64,000 bases of DNA from JAJEFO01 sp965214325. GTDB taxonomy: Bacteria; Pseudomonadota; Alphaproteobacteria; Rhodobacterales; Rhodobacteraceae. Position numbers and translations under genes: made by a program. Where the stretch lies: the NCBI GenBank assembly GCA_965214325.1, contig CBDCBG010000006.1, positions 2,418,001 to 2,482,000 on the forward strand. Direction: 5' to 3'. Under the pieces are notes generated by a model. That model was not told where the DNA came from, did not search any database, and saw nothing but the letters and a program-made list of their open reading frames with translations. This document shows, one piece after another, positions 35,120 through 51,600 of the stretch. Within the stretch, counting starts at the first letter, position 1. Every line of letters starts with the position of its first letter.

Positions 35120-35830
35120 CTAGTTGCGACCGCGGCCTGCACCTCGGGGAGCGGGGCCGTCCTGCAGTTCCTGATGACGTCTGTCGCGTGCCTGCGGATC
35201 ATGCTCCATGATTTCGCCCTTGAAGATCCAGACCTTGACCCCGATGATGCCGTAGGGCGTCGGCGCGTTCGCCAACGCGTAATCGACGTCGGCTCTAAGG
35301 GTGTGCAGCGGCACGCGACCCTCCCGATACCATTCTGTCCGCGCGATTTCCACACCGCCCAGGCGGCCGGAAACGTTCACGCGGATGCCCAGCGCACCCA
35401 TGCGCATTGCGTTCTGCACACCCCGCTTCATGGCCCGGCGGAACGACACCCGGCGCTCAAGCTGCTGGGCGATCGACTCGGCAACGAGCTGCGCATCCAG
35501 TTCCGGCTTGCGCACCTCGACAACGTTCAGGTGCAATTCGCTGTCCGTCATGCCAGCAAGCTTGCGGCGCAGCGATTCGATGTCCGCACCCTTCTTTCCG
35601 ATGATGACGCCCGGACGCGCCGTGTGCACGGTCACGCGGCACTTCTTGTGCGGTCGCTCGATGATGACGCGCGACACGCCCGCCTGCTTGCACTCTTCCT
35701 TGATGAACGCGCGAATCTTCACGTCCTCAAGCAGCAGGTCCCCGTATTCCTTGGTGTTCGCGTACCAGCGACTGTCCCAGGTGCGATTGATCTGCAGGCG
35801 CATTCCGATCGGATTGACTTTCTGGCCCAT
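35120..35830 (-). CDS. rpsC: 30S ribosomal protein S3
   Basis: S3, 236 residues, with MGQKVNPIGMRLQINRTWDS, the KH-domain sequence PGVIIGKKGADIESLRRKL and the C-terminal GVKVWIFKGEIMEHDPQARD. Its ATG overlaps the rplV stop. Confidence 0.98.
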   Translation of the reverse strand: MGQKVNPIGMRLQINRTWDSRWYANTKEYGDLLLEDVKIRAFIKEECKQAGVSRVIIERPHKKCRVTVHTARPGVIIGKKGADIESLRRKLAGMTDSELHLNVVEVRKPELDAQLVAESIAQQLERRVSFRRAMKRGVQNAMRMGALGIRVNVSGRLGGVEIARTEWYREGRVPLHTLRADVDYALANAPTPYGIIGVKVWIFKGEIMEHDPQARDRRHQELQDGPAPRGAGRGRN

Positions 35831-36210
35831 TACGCTTGCTCCTCGACCTGGCGGACCTTGATGGTCAGCTCGGAGAATGGCTTCTTGATCCGTCCGAAGC
35901 GACCGCGCGCCCGCGGGCGGCCACGCTTCAACACGAGGTTCTTTCCCACATACGCTTCGGCCACGACCAGTTCATCCACGTCCAGGCTGTGGTTGTTCTC
36001 GGCATTGGCGATTGCGGCCTGAAGGCATTTCCTCACGTCGATTGCAATCCGCCGCTTCGAGAAAGCGAGATCGGACATGGCATTCTCGACTTTCTTGCCA
36101 CGGATCATGGCCGCAACCAGGTTCAGCTTCTGAGGTGAAGTGCGAAGCATTCGTGTCTTCGCCATCGCCTCGTTTTCCGCCACGCGGCGCGGATTCCTGC
36201 CCTTGCCCAT
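35830..36210 (-). CDS. rplV: 50S ribosomal protein L22
   Basis: L22, 126 residues, with RTSPQKLNLVAAMIRGKKVE and the tunnel-lining loop LKRGRPRARGRFGRI. The first 18 residues (MGKGRNPRRVAENEAMAK) are as seen in other alphaproteobacteria. Confidence 0.98.
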   Translation of the reverse strand: MGKGRNPRRVAENEAMAKTRMLRTSPQKLNLVAAMIRGKKVENAMSDLAFSKRRIAIDVRKCLQAAIANAENNHSLDVDELVVAEAYVGKNLVLKRGRPRARGRFGRIKKPFSELTIKVRQVEEQA

Positions 36211-36213
36211 GGC

Positions 36214-36492
36214 CTAGTTCCTCTTCGCCCTTTTGTCGGCCGCGTGACCGTAATACGTTCGTGTCGGGGAATACTCGCCGAATTTCTGGCCAATCATCTC
36301 TTCGGTCACCAGAACCGGAATGTGCTTCCGACCATTGTAAACCCCGAAGGTCAGTCCGACGAATTGCGGCAGGATGGTTGAACGGCGGGACCAGATCTTG
36401 ATGACCTCGTTCCGTCCCGACTCTCGCGACCTCTCCGCCTTCTTGAGCACATGGCTGTCAACGAAGGGACCCTTCCAAACTGAACGGCTCAT
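36214..36492 (-). CDS. rpsS: 30S ribosomal protein S19
   Basis: S19, 92 residues (MSRSVWKGPFVDSHVLKKAE, ending in the FGEYSPTRTYYGHAADKRAK motif). Compact spacing to rplB and rplV. Confidence 0.98.
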   Translation of the reverse strand: MSRSVWKGPFVDSHVLKKAERSRESGRNEVIKIWSRRSTILPQFVGLTFGVYNGRKHIPVLVTEEMIGQKFGEYSPTRTYYGHAADKRAKRN

Positions 36493-36495
36493 GTT

Positions 36496-37338
36496 CTAGC
36501 GCCTCTTCTTCCGGGCGTGACGCGAACGCAGGATCAGCTTCGACGACGCCTTGTTCTTGTTTCTGGTGCGGGCGCCCTTGGTCGGCTTGCCCCATGGGCT
36601 GACTGGATGTCGTCCGCCCGAGGTCCGGCCTTCACCGCCACCATGCGGGTGATCGACCGGGTTCATGACGACGCCGCGCACGCTTGGCCGCTTTCCCAGG
36701 TTTCGATTGCGGCCGGCCTTGCCCAGGTTGATATTTGAATTGTCCGGGTTGGAGACGGCACCGACCGTCGCCACGCACTCCTGGCGCACCATGCGGAGCT
36801 CGCCCGAGGCGAGCCTGATCTGGGCGTAGCCTCCGTCGCGACCCACGAACTGCGCATATGAGCCGGCTGCCCGCGCGACTTGACCGCCCTTGCCCGGCTT
36901 GAGCTCGATGTTGTGGACAATGGTGCCTATCGGCATGCCCGTGAACGGCATCGCGTTGCCTGGCTTCACGTCGACCTTGTTGCCGGAAACGACCCTGTCT
37001 CCGACTCCGAGTCTCTGCGGCGCGATGATGTAGGCCTGCTCGCCATCCGTGTACTCGATCAGCGCGACAAAGGCCGTCCGGTTCGGATCGTATTCGATCC
37101 GGACCACCGTCGCCTCCATGTCGCGCTTGGTCCGCTTGAAATCAATGATGCGATAGAGACGCTTCGCACCCCCGCCACGACGCCGCATCGTGATCCGTCC
37201 GGTATTGTTCCGACCGGCCTTCTTTGCCAGGCCCTCGGTCAGGGCCTTGGCCGGCCGGCCGCTCCAGAGCTCCGAACGGTCGACCAGCACCAGCCCTCGC
37301 TGGCCAGGCGTCGTTGGCTTGTACGACTTGAGTGCCAT
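36496..37338 (-). CDS. rplB: 50S ribosomal protein L2
   Basis: L2, 280 residues, with MALKSYKPTTPGQRGLVLVD and the peptidyl-transferase-associated GVVMNPVDHPHGGGEGRTSG loop containing the conserved histidine. The start at 37338 is used; in-frame upstream codons are not conserved. Confidence 0.98.
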   Translation of the reverse strand: MALKSYKPTTPGQRGLVLVDRSELWSGRPAKALTEGLAKKAGRNNTGRITMRRRGGGAKRLYRIIDFKRTKRDMEATVVRIEYDPNRTAFVALIEYTDGEQAYIIAPQRLGVGDRVVSGNKVDVKPGNAMPFTGMPIGTIVHNIELKPGKGGQVARAAGSYAQFVGRDGGYAQIRLASGELRMVRQECVATVGAVSNPDNSNINLGKAGRNRNLGKRPSVRGVVMNPVDHPHGGGEGRTSGGRHPVSPWGKPTKGARTRNKNKASSKLILRSRHARKKRR

Positions 37339-37388
37339 GCTTCCTGTCTTCCGTCTGCCTTGGGTCAGCGACCCGGTTTCAAACAAGC

Positions 37389-37409
37389 TCGGCCCCCTTC
37401 ATGGGGGCC
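37389..37409 (-). other. intercistronic hairpin rplW-rplB
   Basis: CGGCCCCC and GGGGGCCG form a perfect 8-bp stem with a five-base loop, 20 bases after the rplW stop. No U-run follows. Confidence 0.6.
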
Positions 37410-37428
37410 GTGCATTCGCGGCCTTCTA

Positions 37429-37725
37429 TCAGAGGCCGGTGGTTACGTCTATCGTGTTGCCTTCCTCAAGCGTCACGTATGCCTTCTTCACGTCCTTGCG
37501 GCGACCGGCGGTGCCGCGGAACCGCTTGGACTTTCCCTTCGTGATCGTCGTGTTCACCGCCTTCACCTTCACGCCGAAGAGACCTTCGACGGCCTCCTTG
37601 ATCTGGGGCTTGGTGCTGTCCATAGCCACTTCGAACACGACAGCGCCGCTCTCGGATGCCATGGTCGATTTCTCGGTGACGACCGGCTTGCGGATCACGT
37701 CATACTGGTCTGCGGTCGCGCTCAT
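37429..37725 (-). CDS. rplW: 50S ribosomal protein L23
   Basis: L23, 98 residues (YDVIRKPVVTEKSTMASESG), with the tunnel-exit loop GKSKRFRGTAGRRKDVKKAY. Overlaps the rplD stop (ATGA). Confidence 0.98.
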   Translation of the reverse strand: MSATADQYDVIRKPVVTEKSTMASESGAVVFEVAMDSTKPQIKEAVEGLFGVKVKAVNTTITKGKSKRFRGTAGRRKDVKKAYVTLEEGNTIDVTTGL

Positions 37726-38342
37726 TTCAGTCGGGCCTCCAGAGCTTCGACACCCGCCTTCGTAATCACCAGCGTGTCACTTCTCAGGATGTCGTGGACA
37801 TTGGCGCCCATGGACGGCAGCACGTCGATGTCGGGCAGGTTGGAAGCGGCCAGCGCGAAGTTCTGGTCCACCTCGGCGCCGTCAATGATCAGGGCGCGCC
37901 TCCATCCAAGGTCCCGGACCTTCTTGGCAAGGGTTCCCGCCTTGGGCTCCTTCGCGGTTGCCGCGTCCAGAATGACGAGATCTCCGGTCGCGGCCTTCGA
38001 TGACAGCGCGTGGCGCAGGCCCAGCTTCCGGAAGTTCTTGGTCAGCTTGTGAGCGTGGCTGCGCGGCGTTGGGCCCTTGTAGACGCCGCCCTTGCGGAAA
38101 ATGGGCGCGTTCCGGTCGCCGTGGCGCGCGCCGCCCGAGCCCTTCTGGCGATAGATCTTGTTCCTGGCGTAGCTGGTTTCGGATCGGGTCTTGACCTTGT
38201 GGGTGCCGGCCTGAGCCTTGTTCCTCTGCCAGCGGACGACACGGTGCAGGATGTCGGCACGGGGTTCGAGGCCGAATATCTCGTCTCCGAGATCGACCGA
38301 CCCGGCCTTCTTGCCGTCGAGCTTGATCACGTCGAGTTTCAT
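37722..38342 (-). CDS. rplD: 50S ribosomal protein L4
   Basis: L4, 206 residues, with the basic tunnel loop RQKGSGGARHGDRNAPIFRK. Its start overlaps the rplC stop. In E. coli L4 represses the S10 operon; no leader site was identified here. Confidence 0.98.
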   Translation of the reverse strand: MKLDVIKLDGKKAGSVDLGDEIFGLEPRADILHRVVRWQRNKAQAGTHKVKTRSETSYARNKIYRQKGSGGARHGDRNAPIFRKGGVYKGPTPRSHAHKLTKNFRKLGLRHALSSKAATGDLVILDAATAKEPKAGTLAKKVRDLGWRRALIIDGAEVDQNFALAASNLPDIDVLPSMGANVHDILRSDTLVITKAGVEALEARLK

Positions 38343-39229
38343 TGCTCTCCGTCCTTCCGTTCCGCCTTGTCGGATTCGGCGGTTCCGGCTTCGGCAGCCT
38401 CGGCTTCCGCCACCTTGTCCACCTTCGTCTCCTTGGCTTCCGCTGCGTCAAGGGCTGCCTGCTCAGCCTCAGCCGCACCTGCGGCAGCGGCTTCCGCCTC
38501 GGCTGCAGCAGTTTCCGCGGCCTCCTCGGCGACCTTTGCTGCAGCCGCTGCATCAGACTTGAGCGCGGCAGGGAGGATCACGTTGCCCGGCATCGGCTTC
38601 TTGACGGCATCGTTTATGGTGACCCACCCGCCCTTGGATCCCGGAACAGCACCCTTGACCATGATCAGGCCGCGATCCGCATCCGTGCGGACAACCTGGA
38701 GATTCTGCGTGGTCACGCGCACGGCTCCCATGTGGCCGGCCATCTTCTTGCCCTTGAACACGCGCCCCGGATCCTGGCACTGGCCGGTCGAGCCATGGGA
38801 CCGGTGACTGATCGAGACCCCGTGCGACGCGCGCAGGCCGCGAAAGTTGTGACGCTTCATGGCGCCGGCAAAGCCCTTGCCGATCGACGTGCCGCTCACG
38901 TCAACGAACTGGCCCTCGAAATAGTGGTTCGCCGTAATTTCCTCGCCCACTCCGATCAGGTTTTCCGGGTCGACCCGGAATTCCGCGATCTTCCGCTTGG
39001 GTTCAACCTTTGCAGCGGCGAAGTGGCCTCGCATGGCCTGTGAGGTACGCTTGGCCTTGGCCGCGCCCGCTCCGAGCTGAACTGCCGCATAGCCGTCCCG
39101 TTCGGGGGTGCGCTGCGCGACCACCTGAAGCTTGTCCAGCTGGAGCACGGTCACGGGAACCTGCTTCCCGTCATCCATGAAGAGCCGGGTCATTCCGACC
39201 TTCTTTGCAATTACACCGGAGCGCAACAT
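38339..39229 (-). CDS. rplC: 50S ribosomal protein L3 with long Ala/Glu-rich tail
   Basis: L3, 296 residues. Residues 1-223 are standard L3, including the central loop SHRSHGSTGQCQDPGRVFKG whose glutamine Q150 is the site methylated by PrmB in relatives. Residues about 224-296 form an extension made almost only of Ala, Glu, Asp, Lys and Thr, predicted coiled or disordered. E. coli L3 is about 209 residues, so the tail is extra. The start at 39229 (MLRSGVIAKKVGMTRLFMDD) is used. Confidence 0.96.
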   Translation of the reverse strand: MLRSGVIAKKVGMTRLFMDDGKQVPVTVLQLDKLQVVAQRTPERDGYAAVQLGAGAAKAKRTSQAMRGHFAAAKVEPKRKIAEFRVDPENLIGVGEEITANHYFEGQFVDVSGTSIGKGFAGAMKRHNFRGLRASHGVSISHRSHGSTGQCQDPGRVFKGKKMAGHMGAVRVTTQNLQVVRTDADRGLIMVKGAVPGSKGGWVTINDAVKKPMPGNVILPAALKSDAAAAAKVAEEAAETAAAEAEAAAAGAAEAEQAALDAAEAKETKVDKVAEAEAAEAGTAESDKAERKDGEQ

Positions 39230-39242
39230 CTGATCGCTCTCC

Positions 39243-39557
39243 CTATACGGAAATCTGGACGTCCACGCCGGCCGCAAGGTCGAGCTTCATGAGCGCGTCC
39301 ACTGTCTGGGGCGTCGGATCGACAATGTCGAGAAGGCGCTTGTGGGTCCTGATCTCGAACTGGTCCCGTGATTTCTTGTCAATATGCGGACCTCGAAGCA
39401 CCGTGAACTTCTCGATCTGGTTCGGCATCGGAATCGGGCCACGCACGGTCGCGCCTGTGCGCTTGGCCGTGCTCACGATTTCCTGCGTCGAGGCATCAAG
39501 CACACGGTAATCGAACGCCTTGAGGCGGATCCGGATGTTCTGGCTGGCAACTGCCAT
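39243..39557 (-). CDS. rpsJ: 30S ribosomal protein S10
   Basis: S10 (NusE), 104 residues, with IRIRLKAFDYRVLDASTQEI and RGPHIDKKSRDQFEIRTHKR. Also a subunit of transcription antitermination complexes. First gene of the S10 set, 105 bases after tuf. Confidence 0.98.
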   Translation of the reverse strand: MAVASQNIRIRLKAFDYRVLDASTQEIVSTAKRTGATVRGPIPMPNQIEKFTVLRGPHIDKKSRDQFEIRTHKRLLDIVDPTPQTVDALMKLDLAAGVDVQISV

Positions 39558-39579
39558 TGTCTTGTCCTTTCGTTGAGAG

Positions 39580-39598
39580 GTGGAGCCTTTGGCTCCAC
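39580..39598 (-). other. intercistronic hairpin tuf-rpsJ
   Basis: GTGGAGCC and GGCTCCAC form a perfect 8-bp stem with a three-base loop, ending 22 bases before the rpsJ start. Because rpsJ follows immediately it could also act in the rpsJ leader. Confidence 0.6.
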
Positions 39599-39662
39599 TT
39601 CGAACTCTTTTCGGGCCTGTCCCGAACTTTGGCGCTCCTGCCGGTTCGCGGCCGTTCCGGCG

Positions 39663-40838
<1,176 letters not shown>

Positions 40839-40884
40839 AGTGGCCTCCTTCTCGTGTGGGGGCAGGTCTCGCGCTGCCCTCCGG

Positions 40885-43002
<2,118 letters not shown>

Positions 43003-43023
43003 CTGCCTGCTCCCTGAAATGGT

Positions 43024-43494
43024 TTACCAGCGGTAGTGGCTGAACGCCTTGTTGGCGTCGGCCATCTTGTGGGTGTCTTCTCGCTTCTTCACCGCAGAGC
43101 CGCGACCGTTGACGGCGTCGGCAAGTTCTCCTGCAAGGCGTTCTTCCATAGTGTTCTCGTTGCGGGCACGGGCGGCCGCGATGAGCCACCGAATCGCAAG
43201 CGCCTCGCGACGCTCGGTACGGACCTCGACGGGCACCTGGTAGGTTGCGCCGCCGACACGGCGGGAGCGGACCTCGACCGACGGCTTGATGTTCTCGAGC
43301 GCCTCGTGAAAGACCTCGACCGGTGCCTTCTTCAGGCGATCCTCGACCCTGTCAAAGGCGTTGTAGACGATGCGTTCTGCCACGGACTTCTTGCCGTCCA
43401 CCATGAGGTTGTTCATGAACTTGGTCAGGACAACGTCGCCAAACTTGGCGTCGGGCAGGACTTCGCGCTTCTCTGCTGCGTGTCGGCGGGACAT
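43024..43494 (-). CDS. rpsG: 30S ribosomal protein S7
   Basis: S7, 156 residues (MSRRHAAEKREVLPDAKFGD, with GGATYQVPVEVRTERREALA). Primary 16S-binding protein and, in E. coli, repressor of the str operon. A 122-base gap separates it from rpsL. Confidence 0.98.
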   Translation of the reverse strand: MSRRHAAEKREVLPDAKFGDVVLTKFMNNLMVDGKKSVAERIVYNAFDRVEDRLKKAPVEVFHEALENIKPSVEVRSRRVGGATYQVPVEVRTERREALAIRWLIAAARARNENTMEERLAGELADAVNGRGSAVKKREDTHKMADANKAFSHYRW

Positions 43495-43616
43495 GTGGCT
43501 TTCCTCTGTCTATCTGCCTGCGTCCGGCGACGGGACGAATTCGCGTTCACACGTCTGCGCACCGGTTCGGCGAGTCGGCGACGCCTGTGCCGAAGGGACA
43601 TATGTCATCAGGCGGG

Positions 43617-43988
43617 TCATTTCGGGCGCTTGGCCCCGTATTTCGAGCGGCGTTGCTTGCGGTCCTTGACGCCCTGCGTGTCCAGCACGCCGCGAAGGAT
43701 GTGGTATCGGACGCCAGGCAAGTCCTTCACGCGACCGCCGCGGATCAGGACGACGCTGTGTTCCTGGAGGTTGTGGGCTTCGCCCGGGATGTAGCTGATC
43801 ACCTCGTAGCCGTTTGTCAGGCGCACCTTGGCGACTTTCCGCATGGCCGAGTTCGGCTTCTTCGGAGTCGTCGTGTAGACACGTGTGCAAACGCCCCGCT
43901 TCTGCGGGCACTGCTCAAGATGCAGCGATTTCGAGCGTTTGACTTTCGGCTGCCGAGGCTTCCGGATCAGCTGCTGGATCGTGGGCAT
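43617..43988 (-). CDS. rpsL: 30S ribosomal protein S12
   Basis: S12, 123 residues, with MPTIQQLIRKPRQPKVKRSK, the decoding-site loop TTTPKKPNSAMRKVAKVRL and GGRVKDLPGVRYHILRG. The lysines that confer streptomycin resistance when mutated appear to be wild type, which predicts sensitivity. Confidence 0.98.
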   Translation of the reverse strand: MPTIQQLIRKPRQPKVKRSKSLHLEQCPQKRGVCTRVYTTTPKKPNSAMRKVAKVRLTNGYEVISYIPGEAHNLQEHSVVLIRGGRVKDLPGVRYHILRGVLDTQGVKDRKQRRSKYGAKRPK

Positions 43989-44211
43989 TGCGTCGTATCC
44001 CCGTCTTTCGTTTTCACCCGGCGCTCGCGCCCCGGTTCATCTTCACGTCAGCGTCTCTCGTGGCCACGAAACGCCCAAAACCGCGAAGCTCCCGGCCTTT
44101 CGAGAGCCTGCGGCGGGATTCCAGAGGATCGAGGCGAACACGCCTGGATCGTGACCACTTCCGTTCTGTTGAAGCCGACGCGCCCAACGCGGCACCGGCC
44201 GAGTAGCGCGG

Positions 44212-44240
44212 CGTATAATGCGACTCATTTTGCCTGTCAA
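44212..44240 (-). promoter_or_regulatory. str operon promoter (rpsL-rpsG-fusA-tuf and possibly S10 genes)
   Basis: On the minus strand a perfect -35 TTGACA (44240-44235) and -10 TATACG (44217-44212) are spaced by 17 bases. It is the best sigma70-type promoter match I found in the window and lies 224 bases before the rpsL ATG. Confidence 0.7.
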
Positions 44241-44316
44241 CAGGGGCATTGAACGAAAGACCTGCAATCGTGACCAGGCGTCGATCGCCCAGTGCCCCCG
44301 CACGAATCCATGCCTT

Positions 44317-44340
44317 CGGGCTCCGCGTGGACGGAGCCCG
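44317..44340 (-). terminator. hairpin after rpoC, possible terminator
   Basis: CGGGCTCCG and CGGAGCCCG form a perfect 9-bp stem with a six-base loop 20 bases after the rpoC stop. There is no U-run, so it would be a non-canonical terminator or a 3'-end stabiliser. Confidence 0.45.
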
Positions 44341-44360
44341 TCTCGCTCACTCGGGGCGAA

Positions 44361-48596
<4,236 letters not shown>

Positions 48597-48679
48597 GTCT
48601 TGTCCCTAAAGGCTGGCCGTGGAGTCCGGGGCAGCGCCGAGCAAGGCGTGTCCGAAGCGAATTGCGCCGCTGAGTTCCC

Positions 48680-51600
48680 TCACCCTTCCTCCTCCACGGT
48701 TTCCCTGAGTTCCATGTTCAGTCCGAGGCCGCGAACCTCCTTCACGAGCACGTTGAAGCTCTCCGGCACGCCGGCCTCGAAGTTGTCTTCGCCCTTGACG
48801 ATCGACTCGTAGACCTTGGTCCGGCCTGCCACGTCGTCCGACTTGACGGTAAGCATCTCCTGGAGCGTATAGGCGGCGCCAAACGCTTCCAACGCCCACA
48901 CCTCCATCTCGCCGAAGCGCTGCCCGCCGAACTGGGCCTTGCCGCCCAGGGGCTGCTGCGTGACGAGACTGTAAGGGCCCGTGGACCGCGCATGAATCTT
49001 GTCGTCCACGAGGTGATGAAGCTTCAACAAGTACTTGATGCCCACGGTCACGGGCCGCGCGAACTTCTCGCCTGTCCGGCCGTCGTAGAGTTCTGACTGG
49101 CCGCTTTCGGAGAACCCGGCCCGGACCAGCGCGTCGTTGACATCCGCCTCCTTCGCGCCGTCAAACACCGGCGTGGCGATGGGCACTCCGCGGATTGCGT
49201 TCTCGGCGACCTGAACCAGGTCCTCCTCGCCCAGATCCTTGATGCCTTCGCTGAAGACATCATCGCCATAAGCGAATTTCATCGCGTCCCGAACCGGCTG
49301 CATGTTGCCCTTGCGGCGATACTCCTGAAGCGCGTCGTCAATCTGGATGCCGAGCCCGCGAGAGGCCCATCCCATATGGGTCTCCAGGATCTGGCCCACG
49401 TTCATCCGCGACGGCACGCCTAGCGGGTTCAGCACGAAATCGACCGGCGTTCCATCCGCGAGGAACGGCATGTCCTCCATCGGGACCACCTTCGAGATCA
49501 CTCCCTTGTTGCCGTGACGTCCGGCGACCTTGTCGCCGGGCTGCAGCTTTCGCTTCACGGCGACAAAGACCTTGACCATCTTCATCACGCCCGGAGGCAG
49601 ATCGTCACCGCGCCGAACCTTCTCGACCTTGTCCTCGAAGCGGTGCTCGATAGCGGCCTTCTGGGAATCGAACTGAGCGTTCAGCGCCTCGATCGCTTTC
49701 GCGGCCTTTTCGTTGCCGATGGCGAGTTGCCACCATTGCCCTCGCGAGAGCTCGGCAAGGAGGTCTTCGGTGATCTTCGACCTGGGCTTCACGCCTTTCG
49801 GGCCCTTGGCCGCAATCTTGCCAAGGATCATCTCCTTGAGGCGCGCGTAGGTGTTGCGCTCAAGAATCGCGAGCTCGTCGTCTCGGTCACGGGCAAGCCG
49901 CTCGACCTCCTCGCGCTCGATCTGCAGCGCCCGCTCGTCCTTTTCGATGCCGTGGCGGTTGAAGACCCGCACTTCGACGACGGTCCCGAAATCGCCCGGC
50001 GGCAGCCGCAGCGACGTGTCACGCACGTCGGAGGCCTTTTCTCCGAAAATGGCGCGCAGGAGCTTCTCTTCCGGCGTCATCGGGCTTTCGCCCTTGGGCG
50101 TGATCTTGCCCACCAGGATGTCTCCGGAGCCGACCTCCGCGCCGATGTAGACGATACCGGCCTCATCAAGGTTGCGAAGCGCCTCCTCGCCAACATTCGG
50201 AATGTCGCGTGTGATTTCCTCCGGCCCCAGCTTGGTGTCCCGGGCGGACACCTCGAATTCCTCGATGTGCACGGAGGTAAAGACATCGTCGCGCACGATC
50301 CGCTCGGAAATCAGGATAGAATCCTCGTAATTGTATCCGTTCCAAGGCATGAACGCGACGACCACGTTCTTGCCGAGCGCAAGTTCGCCGAGTTCGGTCG
50401 AGGGACCGTCGGCAATCACTTCGCCCTTGATGACGCCATCTCCGACCTTCACCAGCGGGCGCTGGTTGATGCAGGTGTTCTGGTTCGACCGCTGGAACTT
50501 CCGCAGCCGGTAGATGTCGACGCCGGGATCGCCCGGCTCCAGCTCCTCGGTGGCGCGAACGACGATCCGCTGAGCGTCAACCTGGTCGATGACGCCCGCG
50601 CGCCTTGCCATGATGGCGGCACCCGAATCCCGCGCCACGACCTCCTCGATGCCGGTGCCGACGAGAGGCGCTTCCGCCTGAAGGAGCGGCACGGCCTGAC
50701 GCTGCATGTTCGACCCCATGAGCGCCCGGTTCGCATCGTCGTTCTCAAGGAACGGGATCAGCGAAGCGGCGACCGACACCAGCTGCTTTGGCGAAACGTC
50801 GATCTGGTCGACCTGTTCGGTCGGAGTCAGGCTGTACTCGCCGGCACGCCGGGTGTTCACCATCTCGTTCTCGAACCTGCCCTTGCCGTCCAGCTTGGCA
50901 TTGGCCTGCGCCACGACGTGCCGCATTTCCTCTGTCGCCGACATGTAGGTGACCTCGTCCGTCACCTGGCCGTTGCTGACCTTGCGGTACGGAGTCTCGA
51001 TGAATCCGTACTTGTTCACGCGGGCGAATGTCGCAAGCGAGTTGATCAGGCCGATATTCGGACCTTCCGGCGTTTCGATGGGGCACATCCGGCCATAGTG
51101 GGTCGGATGGACGTCGCGCACCTCGAAGCCCGCACGTTCGCGGGTCAGGCCTCCCGGCCCCAGCGCCGACAGGCGCCGCTTGTGCGTGACCTCGGAGAGC
51201 GGATTCGTCTGGTCCATGAACTGCGACAGCTGCGACGACCCGAAGAATTCGCGCACGGCTGCCGCCGCGGGTTTCGCATTGATCAGGTCCTGAGGCATGA
51301 CGGTGTCGATCTCGACGCTGCTCATGCGCTCCCGGATCGCGCGCTCCATCCTTAGCAGGCCTACGCGATACTGGTTTTCCATCAATTCGCCGACCGAACG
51401 GACGCGGCGGTTGCCGAGGTGGTCGATATCGTCAATCTCGCCCTTGCCGTCCCGAAGCTCGACCAGGGCCTTGACGCAGGCCGCGATGTCTTCCGTACGA
51501 AGCGTGCGGACCGTGTCCTCGGCGTCGAGATCAAGGCGCATGTTCATCTTCACGCGGCCGACGGCCGAAAGATCATAGCGCTCCTTGTCGATGAAGAGCG

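Larger units (their letters stand above)
43989..44360 (-). other. rpoC-rpsL intergenic region (372 bases)
   Basis: No gene. It holds a hairpin 20 bases after the rpoC stop and a good promoter in its middle (both listed separately), leaving an untranslated rpsL leader of about 215 bases, long enough for an autoregulatory structure; none was identified by eye. Confidence 0.6.

Noticed and set aside
49514..51355. Plus-strand 613-codon frame inside rpoB
   Set aside because: Antisense shadow of rpoB, whose own motifs are complete.
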